Source: Bradyrhizobium sp. STM 3843 | GTDB lineage: Bacteria > Pseudomonadota > Alphaproteobacteria > Rhizobiales > Xanthobacteraceae | Direction: 5' to 3' | NCBI RefSeq assembly: GCF_000239815.1 | Contig: NZ_CAFK01000037.1 | Span: 1-60,063 of the forward strand | Length of the DNA: 60,063 nt | Shown: one piece after another, positions 53,395 through 60,063 of the stretch | Layout: each line of letters starts with the position of its first letter | Position numbering within the stretch: the first letter of the stretch is position 1 | Notes under the pieces: model-generated | The model's database searches: none | Told to the model about the DNA's origin: nothing | Seen by the model: only the letters and a program-made list of their open reading frames with translations | Position numbers and translations under genes: made by a program

Positions 53395-54476
53395 TCGTCC
53401 ACGTCATCCTGCGGCCGTCCGAACAGATGGACGATGCCCGGCGTGGCGATGGTGACGAACACGAAACGCGACAGATGGTGCGCGCCGACGAAGATCGGGT
53501 CGATGTGCAGGGTCAGCGCCAGCGCCATCATCGCGTCCATCGCGCCCGGCGCGAAGGCGACGATGGTGTCGGAGAACCGCACATGGGTGCTCAGCACGAT
53601 CACCACGACGAAGACGGCTGAGATCAGGACGGCCACGGCGAATGAGCCGAGGCCCGCGTGGAGGTGGCCGACCAGGGTCTTGACCCGCATGCGCGCGAAG
53701 CGGCTGCCGATCAGGGCGCCGATCCCGATCAGCGCCACGCCGCGCATCCAGGGCGGCAGGCCGCCGTCGACCCAGCCGATTCCATGCAGGATGCCGGCCG
53801 CGAGCATCGCACCGAACAGCCAGCTCGCCGGAAACTTGATCAGCTGCAGCAGCAGCGAGACGGCCAGCGAGCCGACCAGCATGGCGGCAAGCCCGAGCGG
53901 CGAGGCGACCGCCATGGTCATGGCCGGGGAGGAGGCAGAGGTGACGCCAGCAAGCGCCAGCACCAGGGGCAGCGCGGCGGTGAGGATGATGACGCGCAGG
54001 GTCTGCACGACAGCGATCGCCGGCAGGTCGGCGCCGCGCTCGACCGCGAGAATGGTGATCTGCGACAGCGCCCCGGGGCTGCCGGCGAGGAAGGCCGAGG
54101 TGCGGTCCCAGCCGTGAATGCGCTGCAGATACACGCTGGAGGCGAAGGTGGAGCAGAACGTCGCCAGCGCCAGCAGGCCGATGGTCACGGGATAGGCGCT
54201 GACATGGTTGATCAGGTCGCGCGACACAACCGAGCCGATGGAGATGCCGAGCAACAGCAGCAAGGTCTGGGTGATGATCGGCGGCACTAACAGCGGCCGC
54301 CCGGCGATCGCCGCGATTCCGGTCGCGACCATCGCGCCCGAGATCAGGCCGCCGGGCAGGTGGGCGACGAGAAAGATCAGGCCGCCGGCGGTGCCGATGG
54401 CGAGCGTCTCGACCGCGCTCAAGGCCTTGGCGCGGCTGGGAAGATCGATAGCGAGGGAGGAGATGATCTGGCGCAC
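53391..54476 (-). CDS. AbrB-family integral membrane protein
   Basis: A 361-residue protein with about ten membrane segments in two repeated halves, each with a glycine-rich motif (HLPGGLISGAMVA; FPASWLFGAMLAAGIL). This matches the AbrB family (COG3180), often labelled ammonia monooxygenase or transporter. Function is uncertain, possibly a permease. Its end overlaps the end of dsbB by 4 bases on the opposite strand. Confidence 0.85.
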   Translation of the reverse strand: MRQIISSLAIDLPSRAKALSAVETLAIGTAGGLIFLVAHLPGGLISGAMVATGIAAIAGRPLLVPPIITQTLLLLLGISIGSVVSRDLINHVSAYPVTIGLLALATFCSTFASSVYLQRIHGWDRTSAFLAGSPGALSQITILAVERGADLPAIAVVQTLRVIILTAALPLVLALAGVTSASSPAMTMAVASPLGLAAMLVGSLAVSLLLQLIKFPASWLFGAMLAAGILHGIGWVDGGLPPWMRGVALIGIGALIGSRFARMRVKTLVGHLHAGLGSFAVAVLISAVFVVVIVLSTHVRFSDTIVAFAPGAMDAMMALALTLHIDPIFVGAHHLSRFVFVTIATPGIVHLFGRPQDDVDD

Positions 54477-54637
54477 GCCGCCTTATGCCAAATCGCGCTG
54501 CAGCGAACAATCATTCGGCTTGCGGAGCAGCAATGCAGGAGGGGGCGCGAGAGCCGATCGCGAAAACCGCCGGCGAAGGTCACCGGCGCGCAGGGCTCGT
54601 GGCCCCGCGCGCCTGGCTTGTCTGTCCTCGGCAGCGA

Positions 54638-54904
54638 TTACTTCATCTTCGTATCGGTCGCGGCCCCGCTCTGCTGCTTCTTGCACTCGGAGCGGAATTT
54701 CTTGCGCTCCTTGCCGTGCAGGCCCTTGGCATCGGCTTCCTTGGAGCATTCGAGCGAGGCGGCGCTGCGCGCCTTCTTGTCGGCCGGCGCAGCCTTCTCC
54801 GCTGCGGGAGCATCGGCCTTGGGAGCCGAGGATTGGGCGAAGGCGGGGGCGGCGAGCAGGAGCGTGGCAAGGGCGGCACCTGCGAGGCGGGCGGTCAGTG
54901 TCAT
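54638..54904 (-). CDS. PsiF-like small secreted protein
   Basis: An 88-residue protein with a signal peptide (TLTARLAGAALATLLLAAPA, cut after FAQS). After an Ala/Lys-rich spacer comes one PsiF-type repeat, LECSKEADAKGLHGKERKKF followed by SECKK. The start ATG at 54904 follows AGGGG. PsiF is a phosphate-starvation-induced protein in enterobacteria; whether this one is so regulated is unknown. Confidence 0.8.
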   Translation of the reverse strand: MTLTARLAGAALATLLLAAPAFAQSSAPKADAPAAEKAAPADKKARSAASLECSKEADAKGLHGKERKKFRSECKKQQSGAATDTKMK

Positions 54905-55098
54905 GTCGAAACCCCTATGTGACGAAAGCCGAAAGCTCGGCTTTTGATGCTGAACCGCGCATGAATGGCGCACTGCGGAATGTCGATTCGATCGGACTAT
55001 ATTTTCGCAAAGACTGCGTCGGACCGCTTTGTCAGTTCGGCACGCTGCCGGTAGTATTACCGTCTCATTTGTTGTCATACCCTTCAGGGAGACCAAGG

Positions 55099-55587
55099 AT
55101 GACCTTTCAAGCCAAATTATTGATCGCCGCCGTGTCAGGCTTCGCGGCCTTCGCTGCGGTCGCGCCGGCCCAGGCGCTGACCATGCAGGAATGCAGCGCG
55201 AAGTATAAGCAGGCCAAGGACGCCGGCACGCTCAATGGCCAGAAGTGGAACGACTTCCGCAAGGCCCAGTGCGGCGCTGACGCGACCGCCGCGGCGCCGG
55301 CGGCAGCGCCCGCCGCTCCGGCTGCGCCGGCAGCCGAGGCCAAGCCGGCGAAGCAAGCGACCAAGGAGGCGGCCCCGGCCGCTCCTGCCGCAGTCGGCAA
55401 CGCGGTTTTCCCCTCGGCAGTCGACCAGAAATATTCCAAGGAGACGGCCGGCAAGGCGCGCATGCACACCTGCGTCGACCAGTACAATGCCAACAAGGCC
55501 ACCAACGCCAATGGCGGGCTGAAGTGGATCCAGAAGGGCGGCGGCTATTACAGCGAGTGCACCAAGCGCCTGAAGGGCGCGGCCTGA
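55099..55587 (+). CDS. Small secreted protein with two PsiF-like repeats and Ala/Pro linker
   Basis: A 162-residue protein with signal peptide (LLIAAVSGFAAFAAVAPAQA). A first repeat with two Cys (QECSAKYKQAKDAGTLNGQK, WNDFRKAQC) is joined by an Ala/Pro-rich linker of about 50 residues to a second, more distant two-Cys repeat (CVDQYNANKATNANGGLKW, YYSEC). It is divergent from the PsiF-like gene 194 bases away and probably its relative. Function unknown. Confidence 0.78.
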   Translation: MTFQAKLLIAAVSGFAAFAAVAPAQALTMQECSAKYKQAKDAGTLNGQKWNDFRKAQCGADATAAAPAAAPAAPAAPAAEAKPAKQATKEAAPAAPAAVGNAVFPSAVDQKYSKETAGKARMHTCVDQYNANKATNANGGLKWIQKGGGYYSECTKRLKGAA

Positions 55588-55689
55588 CCGGCCGATTGAC
55601 GGGCGGCCGGATACGGACGTGTCCGGCCGCAGACCTGCCAGCTTCCTGGGAGGCCCCGCTCTGGCGGCGGCCGCCACGATCGATCTGCA

Positions 55690-56088
55690 ATGATTGCAAG
55701 CCTCAGTCTCATTCTGCTTTGCCAACTGGTCGGCGAAGTCGTGGTCCGCGCGTCAGCGCTGCCGCTGCCCGGACCGGTGCTCGGGCTGGTGCTGCTGCTC
55801 CTCCTCTTGCTGTTGCGCGACCGGATCGGCGGGCTCGCGATCGGTCCGCTCTCCAAACATGAAACGAAGGACGGCGTCGAGGACGTCAGCCGGGTGCTGC
55901 TCGCCAACCTCTCGCTGCTGTTCGTGCCGGCCGGCGTCGGCGTGGTGCAGAAGCTCGATCTCATCGCCGCGCATGGCCTCGCAATCGTCGCGGTCCTGCT
56001 GATCTCGGTGGTGATCACGCTGCTGGTGACGGTCGCGGTCTTCCTCGTGATCAGCCGATGGCTGGCGCGGAGCCCAGGCAAGCCATGA
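55690..56088 (+). CDS. lrgA: CidA/LrgA-family holin-like membrane protein
   Basis: A 132-residue protein with four membrane helices and the family pattern LPLPGPVLGLVLLLLLLLLR followed by a short charged loop and LFVPAGVGVV. LrgA/CidA are linked in other bacteria to murein hydrolase control or to transport of pyruvate-like metabolites. Its stop overlaps the start of lrgB (ATGA). Confidence 0.88.
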   Translation: MIASLSLILLCQLVGEVVVRASALPLPGPVLGLVLLLLLLLLRDRIGGLAIGPLSKHETKDGVEDVSRVLLANLSLLFVPAGVGVVQKLDLIAAHGLAIVAVLLISVVITLLVTVAVFLVISRWLARSPGKP

Positions 56089-56807
56089 CGACCAATCCAT
56101 TCTCGCTCTGGGTTTATCTATCGCAGTCGCCGCTGCTGTGGCTGACGGTGACGCTCGTCGTCTACGCCGCCACGGACGCGATTTCCCTGCGCACGCGACG
56201 GCATCCGCTCGCCAATCCCGTGCTGCACGCGATGTGGATCATTGGCGCCTTTCTGCTGCTGACCGGCACGCCCTATACGGCCTATTTCGCCGGTGCCCAG
56301 TTCGTGCATTTCCTGCTGGGGCCCGCGACCGTCGCGCTCGCCGTGCCGCTCTATCAGCACCGCAGGCTGGTCACGCAGGCGATCCTGCCGATGCTGGCCG
56401 CCCTGGCCGTGGGTTCGGTCACCGCGATCGTTTCGGTGGTGTGGCTGGCCGAAGCCTTCGGCCTGCCGCGCGAGGTGGTGCTGTCGCTCGCGCCGAAGTC
56501 GGTGACGGCCGGCGTTGCGATGGGCATCAGCGAATCGCTACGGGCCGATCCCTCGCTGACCGCAGTGGCCGTGGTGTTGACCGGCATCATGGGCGCGATC
56601 ATCGTGACACCCCTGATGGACCGGACCGGCATCAGGGATTTCCGGGCACGCGGTTTCGCGGCGGGCCTTGCCGCGCATGGCATCGGCACCGCTCGCGCGT
56701 TCCAGGTCGACCAGCTGGCCGGCACCTTTTCCGGCATCGCCATGGGCCTGAATGCGCTCGTAACCTCGTTTATCGTTCCGCTTGTAATCACATTGCTGGT
56801 GCGCTGA
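56085..56807 (+). CDS. lrgB: LrgB-family membrane protein
   Basis: A 240-residue protein with about six to eight membrane helices. The LrgB signature LAPKSVTAGVAMGISESL and the later GFAAGLAAHGIGTARAFQ are clear. ATG 56085 overlaps the lrgA stop by four bases. Together they form the usual two-component membrane pair. Confidence 0.93.
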   Translation: MTTNPFSLWVYLSQSPLLWLTVTLVVYAATDAISLRTRRHPLANPVLHAMWIIGAFLLLTGTPYTAYFAGAQFVHFLLGPATVALAVPLYQHRRLVTQAILPMLAALAVGSVTAIVSVVWLAEAFGLPREVVLSLAPKSVTAGVAMGISESLRADPSLTAVAVVLTGIMGAIIVTPLMDRTGIRDFRARGFAAGLAAHGIGTARAFQVDQLAGTFSGIAMGLNALVTSFIVPLVITLLVR

Positions 56808-56850
56808 TGCAGACTTGCCTTTCGCTTCGAGACGTGTGCCTGCTGCGACG

Positions 56851-57636
56851 ATGATCTCGACACTCCAAGGCATCCTGGGGCTCATCTCCGGCGCCATGGT
56901 CGGCTTCTCGCTGGGGCTGGTCGGCGGCGGCGGGTCCGTGCTCGCGGTGCCGCTGATGGTCTATGTGGTCGGCGTGCCGGAGCCGCATATCGCGATCGGC
57001 TCCAGTGCGATCGCGGTTGCGACCAATGCAGCCATCAACCTGTTCAACCATGCCCGCGGCGGCACCGTCATCTGGCGGGTCGCTGCCGTTTTTGCGGTGG
57101 CCGGCATCATCGGGGCATTCTTTGGCTCCCTGCTCGGCAAGATGGTCGACGGACAGAAGCTGCTCGCACTGTTTGCGCTGGTGATGCTTGTCATCGCGAT
57201 GCTGATGCTGAAGACGCGCGCGCGGGTCGGCGTCCCCGACGTCAAGATGAGCATGGCCAACCTGCCAGCGGTGATCGGCTTCGGCCTTGCGACCGGGTCG
57301 CTGTCTGGCTTCTTCGGCATTGGCGGCGGGTTTCTGATCGTGCCGGCGCTGATGGCGGCCACGGGCATGCCGATCATGAATGCGGTCAGCTCCTCGCTGG
57401 TCGCGGTGACCACCTTCGGCCTGACCACCGCGGCGAGCTATGCCTGGTCCGGCCTGGTCGCCTGGGACCTCGCCGGGCTGTTCATCGCCGGCGGTGTTCT
57501 CGGTGGCCTGGTGGGGACATGGTCGGCGCGCCGGCTCTCGGAGCGGCGGGGCGCCCTCAACATCGTCTTTTCTGTCGTGATCACGGCCGTGGCGCTCTAT
57601 ATGCTGACGCGCAGCCTGTTGCATATTTTGTTCTGA
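56851..57636 (+). CDS. TauE/SafE-family membrane transporter
   Basis: A 261-residue protein with about eight membrane helices in two similar halves, marked by SLGLVGGGGSVLAVPLMVYV and LSGFFGIGGGFLIVPALMAA. Members export sulfite, sulfoacetate or other organic anions. ATG 56851 gives the usual short N-terminus; the longer frame to 56815 is less family-like. It follows lrgB by 43 bases and precedes the DsbA-like gene by 24, so the four genes may form one unit. Confidence 0.9.
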   Translation: MISTLQGILGLISGAMVGFSLGLVGGGGSVLAVPLMVYVVGVPEPHIAIGSSAIAVATNAAINLFNHARGGTVIWRVAAVFAVAGIIGAFFGSLLGKMVDGQKLLALFALVMLVIAMLMLKTRARVGVPDVKMSMANLPAVIGFGLATGSLSGFFGIGGGFLIVPALMAATGMPIMNAVSSSLVAVTTFGLTTAASYAWSGLVAWDLAGLFIAGGVLGGLVGTWSARRLSERRGALNIVFSVVITAVALYMLTRSLLHILF

Positions 57637-57660
57637 GCTCATGAGCCGGGGGGGGCGACC

Positions 57661-58323
57661 ATGAAACATGTTTCCAATCAGATCGTCGCTGTCCAAAGCC
57701 GGCGGACCACGCTGGCGTTGCTCGCAGCCGGTAGCATCGCGCTGCCGCTGCTGCCGCGCATCGCCCGTGCGCAGGAGGTCGACGAGCCGGACGAAGCCTC
57801 GGTGCTGCGCGACCCCGAAGCCCCCATGACCGGCAACGCCGATGGCGACATCACCATCGTCGAATGGTTCGACTACAACTGCCCGTATTGCCGCAAGCTG
57901 CAGCCTGAGCTGCAGCAGGTTGTGCATGACGATGGCAAGGTTCGCTGGGTGTTGAAGGAATGGCCTATCCTCGGGCCCGGCTCAGTGGTGGCGGCGCGAA
58001 TGGCGCTCGCCTGCAAATATCAGGACAAATATCTGCAGGCGCATGATGCACTGATCGGCGGCAATTCGAAGCTGACGGAATCGCGGATCGACGAGGTCCT
58101 TGGTGAGGCCGGCATCGATGTCGACCGCGCCAAGCGCGATCTGGCTGCCAACACCAAGGCGATCGACGCCATGCTGGCACGCAACGACGCGCAAGCGCGC
58201 GGCTTGCGCTTCCGCGGCACGCCGTCCTTCATCGTTGGAAAGTTCAGGGTGCCGGGCGCCCTCACCATCACGCAGTTCGAGCAGGTGATCGCTGACGCGC
58301 GCAAGGCGAAGGCCGCGAACTGA
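57661..58323 (+). CDS. DsbA-family thiol oxidoreductase, exported
   Basis: A 220-residue periplasmic thioredoxin-fold protein. The N-terminus has RR followed by TLALLAAGSIALPLLP, a weak Tat-like signal. The active site is CPYC near residue 76 in WFDYNCPYCRKL, with an all-alpha insertion, and the cis-Pro loop is FRGTPSFIVGKFRVPG. The CPYC variant and insertion resemble the ScsC/Com1-like group. It may be the oxidase partner of the DsbB at 52852. Confidence 0.9.
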   Translation: MKHVSNQIVAVQSRRTTLALLAAGSIALPLLPRIARAQEVDEPDEASVLRDPEAPMTGNADGDITIVEWFDYNCPYCRKLQPELQQVVHDDGKVRWVLKEWPILGPGSVVAARMALACKYQDKYLQAHDALIGGNSKLTESRIDEVLGEAGIDVDRAKRDLAANTKAIDAMLARNDAQARGLRFRGTPSFIVGKFRVPGALTITQFEQVIADARKAKAAN

Positions 58324-58343
58324 CGATCGAGCTGCAAGAAAAG

Positions 58344-58370
58344 GGCGCCGTCGCATGGTGCGACGGCGCC
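58344..58370. terminator. Terminator after the DsbA-like gene
   Basis: A perfect 12-base stem GGCGCCGTCGCA-TGG-TGCGACGGCGCC, between convergent genes. Followed by TTCGCCTTGTTTG, moderately T-rich. Confidence 0.75.
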
Positions 58371-58395
58371 TTCGCCTTGTTTGATCTAATAAATG

Positions 58396-58602
58396 TTATT
58401 TCGACGAGATGCGAACCCAGTCGTCGTGCGCGCGCTCTTTGATGGCATGCCAGTTCGCAGCCGCGACGTCCCAGTTCACGATCGTGCGATGCGCCTGAGC
58501 GGCCTGGCCATTGGCGACATCAGACGTCTGCATGGAATCGTAGATGTAGACGCCAAAGCCCAACAGCAGCGCACCCAGGATCATCCCCAAGAAGGTCTGC
58601 AT
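58396..58602 (-). CDS. Small membrane-anchored protein
   Basis: A 68-residue protein with one N-terminal membrane helix (TFLGMILGALLLGFGVYIYD) and a soluble tail with WDVAAANWHAIKERAHDDW. ATG 58602 follows GGAGGATTCCGTT. It appears conserved in style with small rhizobial envelope proteins. Function unknown. Confidence 0.7.
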   Translation of the reverse strand: MQTFLGMILGALLLGFGVYIYDSMQTSDVANGQAAQAHRTIVNWDVAAANWHAIKERAHDDWVRISSK

Positions 58603-58693
58603 AACGGAATCCTCCAGTGACGGCCAACAACGCCGGCTTCGAATGATGGTTCCGCGCCCGCCGCGTCTGGCCCGCAGCAACGCAGCTAAATCA

Positions 58694-59512
58694 TCAAGTA
58701 CGCGCTTTTTCAGGCGCTGAATCTGGCCCCGACGTGACCAGATTGAGCCCTTTCAGCTCGTCCGGCTTGAAGATGAACAGTCTGTCATGCGGCGTCTCCA
58801 TCGCATGCACCCAGACGTCGAGCTTCACGCCCATGTCGGCCAGATAGCGCTCGCAGCGCGCGGAGATGGTTTGTCCCAGGCTCATTTCGTCGCGCGGCGT
58901 TACGTTTGCGGGCTGCATCGCCGCAATCTGGTGCACACCGATCACGGCACGTTCGCCGGCGCGGCGCTCGATCCCGCCGGCGAAGACCAGCGGACAGGAC
59001 GAGGCGCAATATTTACCGGCCTCGACCTCGGTTGCGAACTTGCGCGTGCGGATGAGCCGGCCGATGGCCAATGCATCGGCGACCGCGCCGCCCGGCGAAT
59101 TCAACACCACCGTCTTGATGTATTCGCCATGCTTCTCGACCTCGGCCGCAAAGGCCTGCGAGCTGCCGGGCGTGATGGTGCCGCTCGCCAGCAGCCGCCC
59201 GCCGCCGCCGAGTTCGAAGCTGATCGGCTGCGCCAGCGCAGGATCGGGCTGCGGCAGCGGAATCAGCCGCTTGATCAGCGGCGCAAGGAGCGATGGCGCG
59301 CCGGGTGGTGCGTCCGTCATCGGCGCGTCCTGCTGGACCTCCGTCTGGGACAATGGATCTGACATCGCCAGCCAGCCGGCGCGTTCGGCCAGATCGGCGC
59401 CGAGCACTGCGACGGTGACGACGAACACCAAACGAAAGATCCAGCGCAGGACGCTCTCATCTGCCTTGTCCGCCAGCCAGGCGTGCACCCGTTCTGACAA
59501 GGCCGCACGCAT
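58694..59512 (-). CDS. ClpP-like serine protease-fold protein with N-terminal membrane anchor
   Basis: A 272-residue protein. One membrane helix lies near residues 24-42. The C-terminal half has the ClpP/crotonase fold: VVLNSPGGAVADALAIGRLI near residue 136 and GKYCASSCPLVFAGG near 167, where Ser would be the nucleophile, then RAVIGVHQI. This matches COG3904-type periplasmic proteins. A substrate is not known. It is followed 3 bases upstream by the end of the next gene, so they are probably cotranscribed. Confidence 0.8.
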   Translation of the reverse strand: MRAALSERVHAWLADKADESVLRWIFRLVFVVTVAVLGADLAERAGWLAMSDPLSQTEVQQDAPMTDAPPGAPSLLAPLIKRLIPLPQPDPALAQPISFELGGGGRLLASGTITPGSSQAFAAEVEKHGEYIKTVVLNSPGGAVADALAIGRLIRTRKFATEVEAGKYCASSCPLVFAGGIERRAGERAVIGVHQIAAMQPANVTPRDEMSLGQTISARCERYLADMGVKLDVWVHAMETPHDRLFIFKPDELKGLNLVTSGPDSAPEKART

Positions 59513-59515
59513 CGG

Positions 59516-60063
59516 TCACTTCCCAGTGCGCGCTGATGAGAACGAGGTGACGTTCTCTTCTGCGGCTGTCGGGGGCGGCGCGGTCTCAGCCGCCGGCGGC
59601 ATGCGTGGCTCCAATGCGACCTCGCGCGCATCCGCCGCGCGCCGCGCATCCTCGACTTCGCGCGCGACCTGCAGGGCCGCCACCAGGTCACCGGCCGTAA
59701 GATTGGAGGCGCTGACGGCCGGCAGTCCTTCGCGGCGGATGGCGGCATGCACGACGCAAAGGATCAGGACCAGGACGGCCGGCATCAGGTCGATCGAGAT
59801 CGCGCCTGCCCAGCTCGGAACGAAATCGCCGGCATAGCGCAGCACCGCTTCGGCCGGCGACAGCGTCTGGAATCGCGCCGGCTCGACGCGCGGCATCGCC
59901 AGGATCTTGTCGGCGGCATCGGCGAGTGAGGCGGCCTGGGTCCCGATCGAGCCCTCGACCTTGCCGACGACAGCGGTCTGGCGCTCCGCCAGATCGCCAG
60001 TGCGGCCACCTGCTGCCGGCGCAATGAAGCCGGACGACAGTGAGGAGGCTGCGCGCTTCACCG
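59516..60063 (-). CDS. Hypothetical membrane protein, 5' end outside window
   Basis: The frame is open to the window edge, so the start probably lies beyond it (a GTG at 60061 is the last possible start inside). About 180 residues are seen. One membrane helix (SIDLMPAVLVLILCVVHAAI) follows a conserved-looking RFQTLSPAEAVLRYAGDFVP. The tail is Ala/Glu/Pro-rich. The spacing to the ClpP-like gene is 3 bases. No family recognised. Confidence 0.6.
   Translation of the reverse strand, partial: VKRAASSLSSGFIAPAAGGRTGDLAERQTAVVGKVEGSIGTQAASLADAADKILAMPRVEPARFQTLSPAEAVLRYAGDFVPSWAGAISIDLMPAVLVLILCVVHAAIRREGLPAVSASNLTAGDLVAALQVAREVEDARRAADAREVALEPRMPPAAETAPPPTAAEENVTSFSSARTGK

Noticed and set aside
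56788..57927. Minus-strand open frame of 379 codons
   Set aside because: Antisense to the TauE/SafE and DsbA-like genes; His/Arg/Asp-rich product with no motif.
1..60063. CRISPR arrays, rRNA genes, intact insertion sequences or prophage
   Set aside because: No regularly spaced repeats, no rRNA-like sequence, no transposase or phage structural genes were seen on either strand.

Overview
The window looks like the chromosome of a Bradyrhizobium-type alphaproteobacterium. The evidence is high GC, an alternative cytochrome oxidase operon in the order coxM-coxN-coxO-coxP known from Bradyrhizobium japonicum, palindromic intergenic repeats of the kind common in Rhizobiales, and many short secreted proteins. 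The organism assignment is inference from gene content. No plasmid, phage, intact insertion sequence or CRISPR array is visible.

Layout. 1-15.4 kb is mostly housekeeping: a DUF459 SGNH-type protein (cut by the window edge), an MltB-like lytic transglycosylase, galU, a DoxX-like protein, a frameshifted SDR beside a divergent TetR regulator, an epimerase-like protein, a beta-lactamase-fold hydrolase, nadE, a ModA-like binding protein, an MFS transporter, small proteins and a Pcm-like methyltransferase. 15.5-22.9 kb holds a sigma-70-like gene coupled to a small gene, a DUF2189 membrane protein and the coxMNOP operon plus a subunit IV gene; a decayed second copy of the sigma-like locus lies on the far side of the oxidase genes. 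22.6-28.9 kb is a decay zone with a fused pseudogene (sodium:solute symporter head joined to an acyl-CoA ligase tail), gene fragments, an AraC regulator and a cytochrome c.

28.9-47.6 kb is a catabolic island for an inositol-like compound: four Gfo/Idh/MocA dehydrogenases, iolD, iolE, an RpiR regulator, an SDR, two complete CUT2-type sugar ABC transporters, a GntR regulator and a DUF1349 protein. Three promoter gaps in it share the palindrome GCAA-N6-TTGC, which I propose as the operator of the RpiR protein. iolB, iolC and iolA are not in the window, so the pathway must finish elsewhere or differ. 47.6-52.5 kb carries two regulator-target pairs (MocR with a quinone oxidoreductase, LysR with a DUF1330-like protein).

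52.6-60 kb returns to core genes: tRNA-Leu(CAA), dsbB, an AbrB-family membrane protein, two PsiF-like small secreted proteins, lrgA-lrgB, a TauE/SafE transporter, a DsbA-like thioredoxin, and at the right edge a ClpP-like membrane-anchored protein with a partial neighbour.

The strongest candidate for something new is the island at 28.9-47.6 kb with its shared operator. All functions are read by eye from translated sequence; no database search was run.
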